From Comamonadaceae bacterium (GTDB lineage: Bacteria; Pseudomonadota; Gammaproteobacteria; Burkholderiales; Burkholderiaceae_C): 35,467 bases of DNA. The DNA is taken from contig CANHXV010000002.1 in assembly GCA_947464665.1 (NCBI GenBank), forward strand, positions 1 through 35,467. The letters run 5' to 3'. The notes beneath the pieces are model-generated. The model saw only the letters and a list, made by a program, of their open reading frames with translations, ran no database searches and was not told the origin of the DNA. Positions 21,353 through 30,116 of this stretch are shown here, piece after piece. Within the stretch, counting starts at the first letter, position 1. Every line of letters begins with the position of its first letter. Position numbers and translations under genes: made by a program.

Positions 21353-21988
21353 ATGGACACCTTGATGCAATTGCTGGAATTTGTACTGCACGTTGACCGG
21401 TATTTGGGCAACTTTGTGACCCACTATGGGGCCTGGGTCTACGCCCTTTTGTTTTTGATTATTTTTGTTGAAACCGGTCTGGTGGTGATGCCCTTTTTGC
21501 CAGGTGATTCGTTACTTTTTGTGGTCGGAGCCCTTTGTGGCACAGGGCATTTAAGCCTTCCTTGGGTCATGGGCTTGCTGGTTGTGGCGGCCATTGCCGG
21601 TGATCAATTGAATTACCGCATTGGCAGGTACTTTGGCCCCAAGGTTTTTCAATGGGAAAACTCTCGGTTTTTTAACCGAGCTGCTTTTGAAAGGGCCCAC
21701 AACTTTTACGAAACCTATGGCGGCATCACCATTGTGTTGGCGCGCTTCATGCCCTTCATACGCACATTTGTTCCTTTTGTTGCGGGCGTGGCTGCCATGA
21801 CGCCTTCCCGTTTTGTCTTGTTCAATGTGGTGGGCGCTTTGATATGGGTTTGCGGCCTGACCGGAGCCGGCTATCTCTTTGGTGAAACCGACTTTGTGAA
21901 GGCGCACCTCAGCCAAATTATTTGGGCCATGATTTTTGTCCCTGGCTTGATTGCACTTTGGGGTGCATGGCGGGCGCAGCGAACTTAA
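21353..21988 (+). CDS. DedA family membrane protein
   Basis: 211 aa; FVETGLVVMPFLPGDSLLFVVGAL, GDQLNYRIGRYFG, ILARFMPFIRTFVPFVAGVAAM-like (VLARFMPFIRTFVPFVAGVAAM). Confidence 0.94.
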   Translation: MDTLMQLLEFVLHVDRYLGNFVTHYGAWVYALLFLIIFVETGLVVMPFLPGDSLLFVVGALCGTGHLSLPWVMGLLVVAAIAGDQLNYRIGRYFGPKVFQWENSRFFNRAAFERAHNFYETYGGITIVLARFMPFIRTFVPFVAGVAAMTPSRFVLFNVVGALIWVCGLTGAGYLFGETDFVKAHLSQIIWAMIFVPGLIALWGAWRAQRT

Positions 21989-21999
21989 AGCATGCCCCT

Positions 22000-23313
22000 T
22001 TAAATGGATCGTTTACGCGCCAGCGGTGGATTGCGTTCAAAGTACTTTTGCAAACCCTTCACCAGGGCATCAGCGATGGTGTTTTGATAATGGTCATCCG
22101 ACAATTTGGCTTCTTCATTGGGGTTGCTGATGAAAGCTGTTTCAACCAAGACGCTGGGAATATCGGGGGCTTTTAAAACTGCAAACCCAGCTTGCTCAAC
22201 CTTGGGTTTATGGAGTCTGCCAACGCTGCCAATTTCTCGCAAAATGGCACTGCCTAAATTCAAGCTGTCTTTAATTTGAGCGGATGTGCTCATGTCAAGC
22301 AGGGCTTGTTGCAATTGGGAATCTTTCACGCCGAAGTTCATGCCCCCAATCAGGTCAGCTTTGTTTTCTTGCGACGCCATCCACCTCGCAGCACTGCTGG
22401 AAGCTGCGCCATGACTTAGTGCAAAGACACTGGCGCCTTGTGCACTGGGTGTGAAAAATGCATCAGCGTGCACACTCACAAATAAATCTGCTTGCACTTT
22501 TCTGGCTTTTTGGACGCGCACATGAAGGGGTACAAAGTAATCTGCATCGCGCGTGAGGTAGGCACGCATGGGGCTACCTTTCACATGGCTGGCATTGATT
22601 CGATCCCGAAGCTTTAACGCAATTTGAAGCACCACATCTTTTTCTTTGGTGCCATTGGGCCCAATGGCTCCAGGATCCTCACCGCCATGGCCGGCATCAA
22701 TGGCCACCACAATCAGCCTGTCGGTGATGGGGGGGGCTTGGGCCGTGGGGTTGCCAGCCGCGGGAGCTTGTCCATTTTGAGTGGTAGGCGGGTTGGTATG
22801 GGCTGTGCCAAGATTCTGATTTTTGCTGAGCCAGTCACTTAACGCATCGCCGCTTTGAGCGCGTTCTGCAATCCAACTCTCAAGAGGGTCTACGGGGGTG
22901 CTTGGGTAAAGATCCAAGACCAAGCGGTGCTGATAGGTACCCACTGGCGTCAATGCAAAAACTTGAGGCTGCACAGCTTGCTTCAAATCAAATACCATGC
23001 GCACCACACCGGGACTGTTTTGAGCGACACGCACACCCGTGATGTTGGGATCATCTGGTTTGATTTTGCCCACCCATTCTTTGATGGAAGGATTTAAATC
23101 CAAGCCTTCAATGTCAATGGCCAGACGAGGTGGTGAGGACACAAACGTGTACTTTGTTTTCAGAGCAACATCCGACTCCAAGGTGACTCGTGAGTAGTCC
23201 TTGGCTGGCCAAACTCGGACTGCCAGCAAGCTGGCGCCTCGGCAAATGTCGGTCCAACCCATTAACAGGGCCAGGCCAGATGCTTTTAACCAATCACGTC
23301 TTTGGAGGGGCAT
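22000..23313 (-). CDS. N-acetylmuramoyl-L-alanine amidase with N-terminal AMIN domain (AmiC/AmiB-like)
   Basis: VAIDAGHGGEDPGAIGPNGTKEKDVVLQIA, DLFVSVHADAFF, PSVLVETAFISNPNEEAKL; AMIN-like N-region; Tat-like RRDWLK near the MPLQRRDWLKASG start (23313; alternative ATG at 23343). Confidence 0.95.
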   Translation of the reverse strand: MPLQRRDWLKASGLALLMGWTDICRGASLLAVRVWPAKDYSRVTLESDVALKTKYTFVSSPPRLAIDIEGLDLNPSIKEWVGKIKPDDPNITGVRVAQNSPGVVRMVFDLKQAVQPQVFALTPVGTYQHRLVLDLYPSTPVDPLESWIAERAQSGDALSDWLSKNQNLGTAHTNPPTTQNGQAPAAGNPTAQAPPITDRLIVVAIDAGHGGEDPGAIGPNGTKEKDVVLQIALKLRDRINASHVKGSPMRAYLTRDADYFVPLHVRVQKARKVQADLFVSVHADAFFTPSAQGASVFALSHGAASSSAARWMASQENKADLIGGMNFGVKDSQLQQALLDMSTSAQIKDSLNLGSAILREIGSVGRLHKPKVEQAGFAVLKAPDIPSVLVETAFISNPNEEAKLSDDHYQNTIADALVKGLQKYFERNPPLARKRSI

Positions 23314-23902
23314 GGCGGGCAGTTGGGAGGTTTTCAATGGCATGCCATGAGTTCAACAAGCCTTGCAAAATGGAAAGTCCTTTGGGCGTGTATGAATCGC
23401 AGATGACCAAACGGCCTTCTTGGTCGTTGACTGTGATGGCCAGTTTCAAATCTGCAAGGGGTAACATGCCGCGAGCTTGTTCGGGCCATTCGGCAATTTT
23501 TAAACCTAGACTTGCAAACACATCGCGAAAGCCGGCTTCTTCAAACTCTTGGGGATCGTTAAAGCGATAGAAATCGAAATGCCAGATGTTGAGAATTTGG
23601 GGGCTCGAGGAGTTGCCTGAAGGCGTTAATGGCAATAGCTTTACTTCATGGGGTTCCACCACGGCATACGTCGGGCTTTTAATGCGTCCTTCGACCCCTA
23701 GTGCCCTGAGCAAATGCCTGACCAAAGTGGTCTTGCCCGCCCCAAGATCACCCTGAAGTTCGATGAAGGCATCTCTGAGTTCAATTTGCTGAGCCAGAGC
23801 TAGCGCAAATTGCTGAGTCTGCTTTTCATCCGACCATCGCCAACTGGCCGTGCCAAGTGGCTCGGGAGTTCCTACAATCTCGGGGTGAACAACACTCATC
23901 AT
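23294..23902 (-). CDS. tsaE: tRNA threonylcarbamoyladenosine biosynthesis ATPase TsaE
   Basis: LQGDLGAGKTTLVRHLLRALGVEGRIKSPTYAVVEPHE, IWHFDFYRFNDPQEFEEAGF; overlaps the amidase gene start. Confidence 0.95.
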   Translation of the reverse strand: MMSVVHPEIVGTPEPLGTASWRWSDEKQTQQFALALAQQIELRDAFIELQGDLGAGKTTLVRHLLRALGVEGRIKSPTYAVVEPHEVKLLPLTPSGNSSSPQILNIWHFDFYRFNDPQEFEEAGFRDVFASLGLKIAEWPEQARGMLPLADLKLAITVNDQEGRLVICDSYTPKGLSILQGLLNSWHAIENLPTARHAPPKT

Positions 23903-25018
23903 TCTCTTTCTGGTCCTTCAAGCGCTGGCGCAATTGACACTGCTGCTTTGTGGTCTGAGTTGCAAATTGCCGCTCAGGAACTGGGATTTTCTCAAATTGG
24001 CGTGACAGGTGTGAATTTGACCGAAGCTGAGCCAGGGCTTCAGGCTTGGCTGTCTGCTGGGTTCCATGGCAGCATGAACTATATGGCAAGCCATGGCCTA
24101 AAACGAGCGAGGCCGGCAGAATTGGTGCCTGGCACGCTGAGTGTCATCACGGTTCAAATGGATTATTTGCCTGGCAATCTGCCTGAGTTGTCGGCGGAGT
24201 CTGAAGGCTTAGCGTTAAATCGGCCCACTAATGGGGTGGTTTCTGTGTATGCCAGAGGGCGGGACTATCACAAGGTGATGCGCAGCCGATTGCAAAAACT
24301 CCAGCATCGAATGGCTGAACTGATCGGGCCCTTTGGTCACAGAGTGTTTACCGATTCTGCGCCAGTCATGGAGGCCGAATTGGGAGTTCGAAGTGGTCAG
24401 GGCTGGCGCGGCAAAAACACATTGGTCTTGCAAAGAGAGGCAGGCTCCTTTTTCTTTTTGGGCGAGTTGTTTGTTGACCTTGCGTTGCCAAGCACGGAGG
24501 CCATTACCTCGCATTGTGGTTCATGCACAGCTTGCATCGACCTGTGTCCAACCCAAGCCATTGTGGCGCCGTATCAGTTGGATGCGAGGCGATGTATTTC
24601 TTACCTCACGATAGAGCACGCCGGTGAAATACCGCATGAACTTCGCCCCCTCATTGGCAATCGAATTTACGGCTGCGACGATTGCCAATGGGCTTGTCCT
24701 TGGAACAAGTACGCCAAGCGCAGTGCCCTGCCAGACTTCGATGCGCGTGAGGCCTTGAAGGCGCCTGCATTGCAAGAATTACTTCAATGGGATGAAGCTA
24801 CTTTCCTGAGGATGACAGAGGGTAGTGCTATCCGGCGCATTGGCCATGCGAGGTGGATTCGAAATGTGGCTTTGGCTGCAGGCAATGCATTGAACGAAAC
24901 TGAAAAAATTTCATCGGAAGAAGTTTCAGCTTTGGTGAATGCTTTGAAGCCTTGGTTGTCGCATGCCAATCCTGTGGTTCAAGAACAAGTGGCCTGGTCC
25001 TTGGCCAAACGATCTTAA
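23885..25018 (+). CDS. queG: epoxyqueuosine reductase
   Basis: CGSCTACIDLCPTQAIVAPYQLDARRCISYLTIEH, NRIYGCDDCQWACPWNKYA ferredoxin motifs; ORF opens at 23810 but a likely GTG start at 23885 (or nearby) fits better, head-to-head with tsaE. Confidence 0.94.
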   Translation: MNNTHHSLSGPSSAGAIDTAALWSELQIAAQELGFSQIGVTGVNLTEAEPGLQAWLSAGFHGSMNYMASHGLKRARPAELVPGTLSVITVQMDYLPGNLPELSAESEGLALNRPTNGVVSVYARGRDYHKVMRSRLQKLQHRMAELIGPFGHRVFTDSAPVMEAELGVRSGQGWRGKNTLVLQREAGSFFFLGELFVDLALPSTEAITSHCGSCTACIDLCPTQAIVAPYQLDARRCISYLTIEHAGEIPHELRPLIGNRIYGCDDCQWACPWNKYAKRSALPDFDAREALKAPALQELLQWDEATFLRMTEGSAIRRIGHARWIRNVALAAGNALNETEKISSEEVSALVNALKPWLSHANPVVQEQVAWSLAKRS

Positions 25019-25932
25019 AACTTCAAGCCGCCTAGCACGCCCAATGCAAATGGCAAACTCAAAACGCCTAGCAGGGTCGACAGGGTGACAAGGCCAGCCA
25101 CGTAGGCACCGTTGTAGCCCATTCGGGATGCCAGCACATAACAGGTAGAGGCCGTCGGCAAACCAGAAAAAATAAGCAGCACGGTGGTTTGCAAAGGGGT
25201 CAGTTGAAAAAGCTGCGCCAAGCCCCAAGCCAAACAAGGTACCACGAAGTGCTTCACTGCAAGGACCAAAGCACCCAAGAATTTGCCTTGGTTCAGTGCC
25301 TTCAATTCCATCCCTGCGCCAGCCGACATGAGGCCCAAAGCCAGGGATGCTGCACCAATGCGCGATAAGCTGGGGTCCAACACTTCTGGCACTCTAAAGC
25401 CCAGCAAATTAAAAGCCAAGCCACCCGTGGTAGCCAAGATGAGGGGGTTGCGAATCAGTTCACGCAACATGCCCGATTCGCCATGGCGTGCCATGGGCCA
25501 AACGGCCCCCACATTGAACATGGGCACACAAAATCCAATGAGCACGGCAATCAGCAACAAGCCCTCTGCACCCGCCAGACGTTCTACCAAAGCCAAGGCA
25601 ATGAAGGAGTTGAATCGAAAGCCGATTTGAGCGCTGGCTGCGTGATCTCTAAGGTCTATTTTGTTGCGAATCCAGGGCCAATAGGGCATGCTATTGCTGA
25701 TCAAAATAGCAGTAAAACCCATGGCAAGCCCGGCTAGCAAAAAGCCAGATGTTGCATGGATGTCCAAGGGGCTTTTCACGATGGAGTGAAACAGCAAAAT
25801 GGGAAACAAGAAGTAATAAACCAAAAATTCGACTTGTTGCCAAAGCGGCCGATTTAGGGGGGTGTAACGGCACAAGAAGTAACCGCACAAAATCAGGGAA
25901 AAATCAGGGAATAAAAGCTGAGCATAGTTCAC
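25015..25932 (-). CDS. AEC family (auxin efflux carrier-type) permease
   Basis: 305 aa, about ten hydrophobic segments, LVYYFLFPILLFHSI, FSGLPTASTCYVLASRMGYN. Confidence 0.88.
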   Translation of the reverse strand: MNYAQLLFPDFSLILCGYFLCRYTPLNRPLWQQVEFLVYYFLFPILLFHSIVKSPLDIHATSGFLLAGLAMGFTAILISNSMPYWPWIRNKIDLRDHAASAQIGFRFNSFIALALVERLAGAEGLLLIAVLIGFCVPMFNVGAVWPMARHGESGMLRELIRNPLILATTGGLAFNLLGFRVPEVLDPSLSRIGAASLALGLMSAGAGMELKALNQGKFLGALVLAVKHFVVPCLAWGLAQLFQLTPLQTTVLLIFSGLPTASTCYVLASRMGYNGAYVAGLVTLSTLLGVLSLPFALGVLGGLKF

Positions 25933-26024
25933 CCCGATAGCATAACGCTTGTGGTTGCGGTTTCTGCCTGCAAAGTGGGGGAGATATTGCTTATGATGCT
26001 AGCTTGTTACTTATAGGAGTTTTG

Positions 26025-27002
26025 ATGGACCGCCGTTTGAGTTTTTTGACGACAGCATTCTGTGTTGTTTTGAGTGTCACTTCCAGCGCTGCTTGGGCGC
26101 AAAATTACCCCAACAAAGTGATTAAGCTGCAGGTGCCTTTTGCGCCGGGCGGCACCACTGACATTGTTGCTCGCGTCATTGCCGATCCTTTGGGCAAAGC
26201 ATTGGGACAATCAGTCATTGTTGAAAACAAGGCCGGCGGCGGCGGCGTGGTAGGTGCCCAAGAAACAGTTCGCGCCACGCCTGATGGTTATTCTTTGGGC
26301 ATGGCCACAGTTTCTACGACCGCAGCCAACCCGGCCATCAATCCAAAGAATCCGTACAACCCCATTACAGACTTTACGCCCATCATCAACATTGCGGCCA
26401 CCCCCAATGTGATCGCGGTACACCCCAGCTTCCCAGCGCGCAATTACAAAGATTTTTTGGCTGAATTGAAAAAAAATCCGGGTAAATATTCTTACTCTTC
26501 GTCTGGCACTGGCGGTATCGGCCACTTGCAAACAGAACTTTGGAAAAGCTTGGCGGGCGTTTTCATCACGCACATTCCTTACCGTGGCGCGGGCCCTGCC
26601 TTGAACGACACGGTAGCGGGTCAGGTGCTCATTATTTTTGACAATTTACCTTCCGCATTGCCATTCATTCAGTCTGGAAAATTGATTCCAATTGTGGTTG
26701 CTGCTCCTCAGCGATTGGCCCAGTTGCCCAATGTACCTACCTTCAAGGAAGTTGGTTTAGAGCCTGTCAACCGCATGGCTTATTACGGTATTTTGGGTCC
26801 TAAAAACTTGCCCAAAGAAGTCGTCGACAAAGTGAGCACTGGTGTGAGAAAAGCATTGGAAGATCCGGCCGTTCGCAAGCGCATTGAAGACACGGGTTCC
26901 ATCGTTATCGCCAACACGCCTGAGCAATTTGCTGCCCAAATCAAAGCAGAATTTGATGTCTATAAAAATGTCGTAGACACCCAAAAACTCAAACTTGATT
27001 GA
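26025..27002 (+). CDS. orphan TctC/Bug-family substrate-binding protein
   Basis: [82 protein letters not shown] Shine-Dalgarno at 26015-26019; no adjacent tctA/tctB. Confidence 0.93.
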   Translation: MDRRLSFLTTAFCVVLSVTSSAAWAQNYPNKVIKLQVPFAPGGTTDIVARVIADPLGKALGQSVIVENKAGGGGVVGAQETVRATPDGYSLGMATVSTTAANPAINPKNPYNPITDFTPIINIAATPNVIAVHPSFPARNYKDFLAELKKNPGKYSYSSSGTGGIGHLQTELWKSLAGVFITHIPYRGAGPALNDTVAGQVLIIFDNLPSALPFIQSGKLIPIVVAAPQRLAQLPNVPTFKEVGLEPVNRMAYYGILGPKNLPKEVVDKVSTGVRKALEDPAVRKRIEDTGSIVIANTPEQFAAQIKAEFDVYKNVVDTQKLKLD

Positions 27003-27910
27003 TGAACACTGATAGTCAAACCGCCATCGACCGCTTTGTTGATGCGGTTTGGCTAGAAGACGGTTTGTCGGCCAATACCTTGGCCGCTTACCGACGAGAT
27101 TTGGAGGCCTTGGCCGCTTGGCTCAGTCAAACCTCAGGCATTTCCTTCAATGCGGTTCAAGAGTTGCACTTGCAAGCTTATTTTGCCGCGCGTCACAGCC
27201 TCTCCAAAGCCACTTCCGCTAATCGTCGTTTAACGGTTTTTAAACGCTACTACCGCTGGGCACTGCGTGAGCGAATTGTCGAGTTGGACCCCACACTCAG
27301 AATGCTGGCGGCCAAGCAAGCCTTGCGGGTACCCAAAACTTTGTCGGAAGATCAGGTAGATGCTTTGCTGTCTGCACCTGATGCCAATACCGCCCTTGGC
27401 TTGCGCGACAAAGCCATGTTGGAATTGCTGTATGCCAGTGGTTTGCGAGTGACCGAATTGGTCAAACTCAAAACATTGCATGTGTCTTTGAACGAGGGGG
27501 TGCTGCGCATCATGGGCAAGGGCAGCAAAGAACGCTTGGTGCCCTTTGGCGATATGGCCCGAGACAGTTTGCTGGCCTATATGCAAAATGCGCGTGGAAC
27601 CTTATTGGGTGCCAAGCAAACAGATGATTTGTTTGTAACCAGCAGTGGCCCCAAAGCAGGAACGGCGATGTCTCGCATCATGTTTTGGCAATTGGTTAAA
27701 AAGTACGCTCTGTTGTCTGGCATCACAGCCCCTTTGTCACCCCATACCTTGAGACACGCATTTGCAACGCACCTGCTGAACCATGGCGCAGATTTAAGGT
27801 CAGTTCAGGTATTGCTGGGACATGCCGACATCTCGACCACCACCATTTACACCCATGTGGCCCGAGAAAGATTGAAAAACTTGCATGCGAAGCATCACCC
27901 GCGGGGGTGA
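27002..27910 (+). CDS. xerD: site-specific tyrosine recombinase XerD
   Basis: Catalytic signatures YASGLRVTELVKLK (R), GKGSKERLVPFG (K), LSPHTLRHAFATHLL (HxxR), LLGHADISTTTIYTHV (H, Y); ATG overlaps the TctC stop (TGATG). Confidence 0.95.
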   Translation: MNTDSQTAIDRFVDAVWLEDGLSANTLAAYRRDLEALAAWLSQTSGISFNAVQELHLQAYFAARHSLSKATSANRRLTVFKRYYRWALRERIVELDPTLRMLAAKQALRVPKTLSEDQVDALLSAPDANTALGLRDKAMLELLYASGLRVTELVKLKTLHVSLNEGVLRIMGKGSKERLVPFGDMARDSLLAYMQNARGTLLGAKQTDDLFVTSSGPKAGTAMSRIMFWQLVKKYALLSGITAPLSPHTLRHAFATHLLNHGADLRSVQVLLGHADISTTTIYTHVARERLKNLHAKHHPRG

Positions 27911-27955
27911 TTCAAAGTCACCTGCTGGGGTGATGAAGAATCACCCGCAGGGTGA
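27895..27955. repeat. array of three dyad units at exact 23-nt spacing (TCACCCGCGGGGGTGA / TCACCTGCTGGGGTGA / TCACCCGCAGGGTGA)
   Basis: Units start at 27895, 27918 and 27941, separated by 7-nt spacers TTCAAAG and TGAAGAA; the first includes the xerD stop codon. GGGTGATTC (27905-27913) and GAATCACCC (27938-27946) form an alternative 9-bp stem enclosing unit 2. Confidence 0.85.
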
Positions 27956-27972
27956 AGTGTCAGAGGAAATGG

Positions 27973-29238
27973 CTAGAAACAAATAGACACAGCGCTGATG
28001 GCACCATACTGATCATCGACAACTGGCATCCATCGCCACTTGTCAAATGTGGTGCAGGGGTGCGAAATTCCGCTGCCAATCAATTGCCCTACATGGGGGT
28101 GCTCTAAGCTTGCTGACGCTGAGTTGAATTTAAGGTAAGCGTGCTGGTCATTCAGAGCTGTGATTTCCCAATGTGATGGCACCCCAGACACAACTTTATC
28201 ACCTAGGTTGGCGCGCCAAATGGCAACCGGCAAATCCATGTCATAGGAAACGTCCCGCTTGCCCATCGTGAGAAGGGCTAAGCCAGGTTCAGGACAAGAC
28301 TGCACACTGCTAATGACTTCTAAGGCGGGTCGCAGAGTTTCAGTGAGTTGAAGTCTTTCGCCAACGCACTTCAGCATCTTGCGGTATTGCACATGGTCGT
28401 GCGTAAGGTAACAGCCAGACCGCAAAATACCTCGGGTAGGCCGTTGGAGTTGGGGTTTGAGGTGTTGCGCAACAAGGTCAAAAATCGCAGAGCCGCCAGC
28501 GGTTAAAAGAATTTCGTCATTTTCAAATAAATTTTCTTTTTCACACGCAATGGCCAATTGTCTGACCCGATCCATCAGGGCTGCTACCGATGCTTGATCG
28601 TGCTCATGGTTGCAAGTGGCCAGAGCGCCTTCATAACATTCAACACCACAAAGCAAAAGTCCCTGGCTCTCTTTTATTTTTCTGGCTAAAACCATGGCTT
28701 GTGAGTGCTCGCGACAACCTGTTCTTTTGCCTTCTATACCAAGCTCAAGCAACACGGTGAAAGGCAGTTTGTATGAGCTTAACGCGCGCCATTTTTGAAT
28801 AGCGTCAATTTGCGCTACCGAGTCAATCAAGAAATAAACCCGAACTTCAGGATAAGTTGCCAGCAAAATGCTCAGTGCTTCAAGATCGGCATGTTGATAA
28901 ACTTGGTTGGCAATGATGATGCGTTGAACGCCGTGTCGAATTCCTAAACTTGCTTGGAAGACGTTTGCAAAACTGATGCCCCATGCGCCAGCATCTAATT
29001 GCCTGGCATACAACTCAGGTGACATGGTTGTTTTGCCATGAGGTGCAATGTCTAAATGGCGTTTTTCGCAAAAATCTTTCATCCACAGCAAATTATGTGC
29101 AATCGCTGTTTCTTTGATCACGGCCAAAGGCAATGGGAAGTCACCCTTTAGAACATTCCACTTTTTCAATCCAATGTGTGAAATGTCTAAGGGCATGTGA
29201 TGACCGGGAAATCCTTTGAAGCTATTGTTAATTTGCAT
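27973..29238 (-). CDS. D-serine dehydratase-like / alanine-racemase-fold PLP enzyme (amino acid deaminase or D-threonine aldolase type)
   Basis: 421 aa; IAPHGKTTMSPELYARQLDAGAWGISFAN (PLP Lys region), C-terminal GSGISHPCTTFDKWRWMPVVDD with the HxC metal-site pattern of DSD-type enzymes. Confidence 0.88.
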   Translation of the reverse strand: MQINNSFKGFPGHHMPLDISHIGLKKWNVLKGDFPLPLAVIKETAIAHNLLWMKDFCEKRHLDIAPHGKTTMSPELYARQLDAGAWGISFANVFQASLGIRHGVQRIIIANQVYQHADLEALSILLATYPEVRVYFLIDSVAQIDAIQKWRALSSYKLPFTVLLELGIEGKRTGCREHSQAMVLARKIKESQGLLLCGVECYEGALATCNHEHDQASVAALMDRVRQLAIACEKENLFENDEILLTAGGSAIFDLVAQHLKPQLQRPTRGILRSGCYLTHDHVQYRKMLKCVGERLQLTETLRPALEVISSVQSCPEPGLALLTMGKRDVSYDMDLPVAIWRANLGDKVVSGVPSHWEITALNDQHAYLKFNSASASLEHPHVGQLIGSGISHPCTTFDKWRWMPVVDDQYGAISAVSICF

Positions 29239-29260
29239 AGATTGCTTTCGATGGGTTGGC

Positions 29261-30085
29261 TCACAAACCGTTGGCCGCCAAATAAATCAACTCTTCTTCT
29301 TCAAAGCCCGCCAGACGCCGTGCTTGAAGGTTGTAAGGCGACTTTAGTTTGGGCGCGTCGTACTGTTTGATCAAGTCGCGATAAGTACCAATCGGGTCTA
29401 GCCCTCTTTCTTGGCAGACATGCCGGTACCAACGATTGCCCGCAGCAACATGCCCAATTTCGTCTTTCAAAATAATGTTCAAAATCCGACCCGCCACAAG
29501 GTCGCCTGCGCTAATCAATTTGTTTCGAACCCCCGGAGAAGCATCTAAACCGCGCGCTTCCATGGTTCGTGGCACCAGCCCGATGCGAGCCAAAATATCG
29601 CCCTGCGTTCGTTCAGCCATTTCCCAAAGCGAGTGATGGGCTGGGAAGTCACCATAGTCAAAACCCATGCTCACCAAGTGTTGCTGAAGAAGTAAAAAAT
29701 GCTTAGCCTCTTCTTTGGCAATTTGAACCCAGTCTTTGTAAAAATCTGCAGGCATGCCACTGAAGCGCCACACCACATCCAGCGCTAAATCGATGGCATT
29801 GAGTTCAATGTGGGCTATGGCATGCAGCAAGACGGCACGGCCTTCGGGGGTGGTCAGAGGTTTTGATTTCAATGAAGTGTGTGAAACCAGTTCTGGCTTG
29901 GCAGGGCGTCCAGGAATACCACCAGGATCAGGCACCACGTCATCAACAAAGAGTGGTAAGTCCTCGGGTAGTGACAGCGTCAACTCCGCTTTTTGAACAG
30001 CGTTTTGCGCCAATAAGGGGGCTAAAACAGCCAGCCTCAAGTGAGGGGGGGCGGGGGAGTGAGGGGCTAATACTGCGGTGGGCAT
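29261..30085 (-). CDS. DUF455 family ferritin-like domain protein
   Basis: 274 aa; LLHAIAHIELNAIDLALDVVWRFSGMPADFYKDWVQIAKEEAKHFLLLQQHL, ILKDEIGHVAAGNRWYRHVC (E/H metal-ligand pattern). Confidence 0.88.
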   Translation of the reverse strand: MPTAVLAPHSPAPPHLRLAVLAPLLAQNAVQKAELTLSLPEDLPLFVDDVVPDPGGIPGRPAKPELVSHTSLKSKPLTTPEGRAVLLHAIAHIELNAIDLALDVVWRFSGMPADFYKDWVQIAKEEAKHFLLLQQHLVSMGFDYGDFPAHHSLWEMAERTQGDILARIGLVPRTMEARGLDASPGVRNKLISAGDLVAGRILNIILKDEIGHVAAGNRWYRHVCQERGLDPIGTYRDLIKQYDAPKLKSPYNLQARRLAGFEEEELIYLAANGL

Positions 30086-30101
30086 GTCTTATTTTAGGCC
30101 T

Positions 30102-30116
30102 GCCTACAATGTAGGC
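30102..30116. promoter_or_regulatory. perfect dyad GCCTAC-AAT-GTAGGC in divergent promoter region; contains TACAAT (-10-like)
   Basis: 6-bp perfect arms in the 59-bp interval between the DUF455 ATG (30085) and the carbonic anhydrase ATG (30145). Confidence 0.4.

Noticed and set aside
26469-26476. A8 run in the orphan TctC gene as a programmed frameshift
   Set aside because: The zero frame encodes a complete normal TctC protein; no alternative product is evident.
14326-27002. Two TctC genes as a recent duplication
   Set aside because: Proteins share only family-level motifs and differ extensively, so this is ordinary paralogy of the expanded Bug/TctC family.
27002-27910. XerD as evidence of a mobile element or integron
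   Set aside because: Sequence and context fit the housekeeping XerD; no attachment repeats, transposase or phage genes nearby.
27895-27955. CRISPR-like array
   Set aside because: Only three units with 7-nt spacers and internal dyad symmetry; no cas genes. Reported as a dyad repeat instead.
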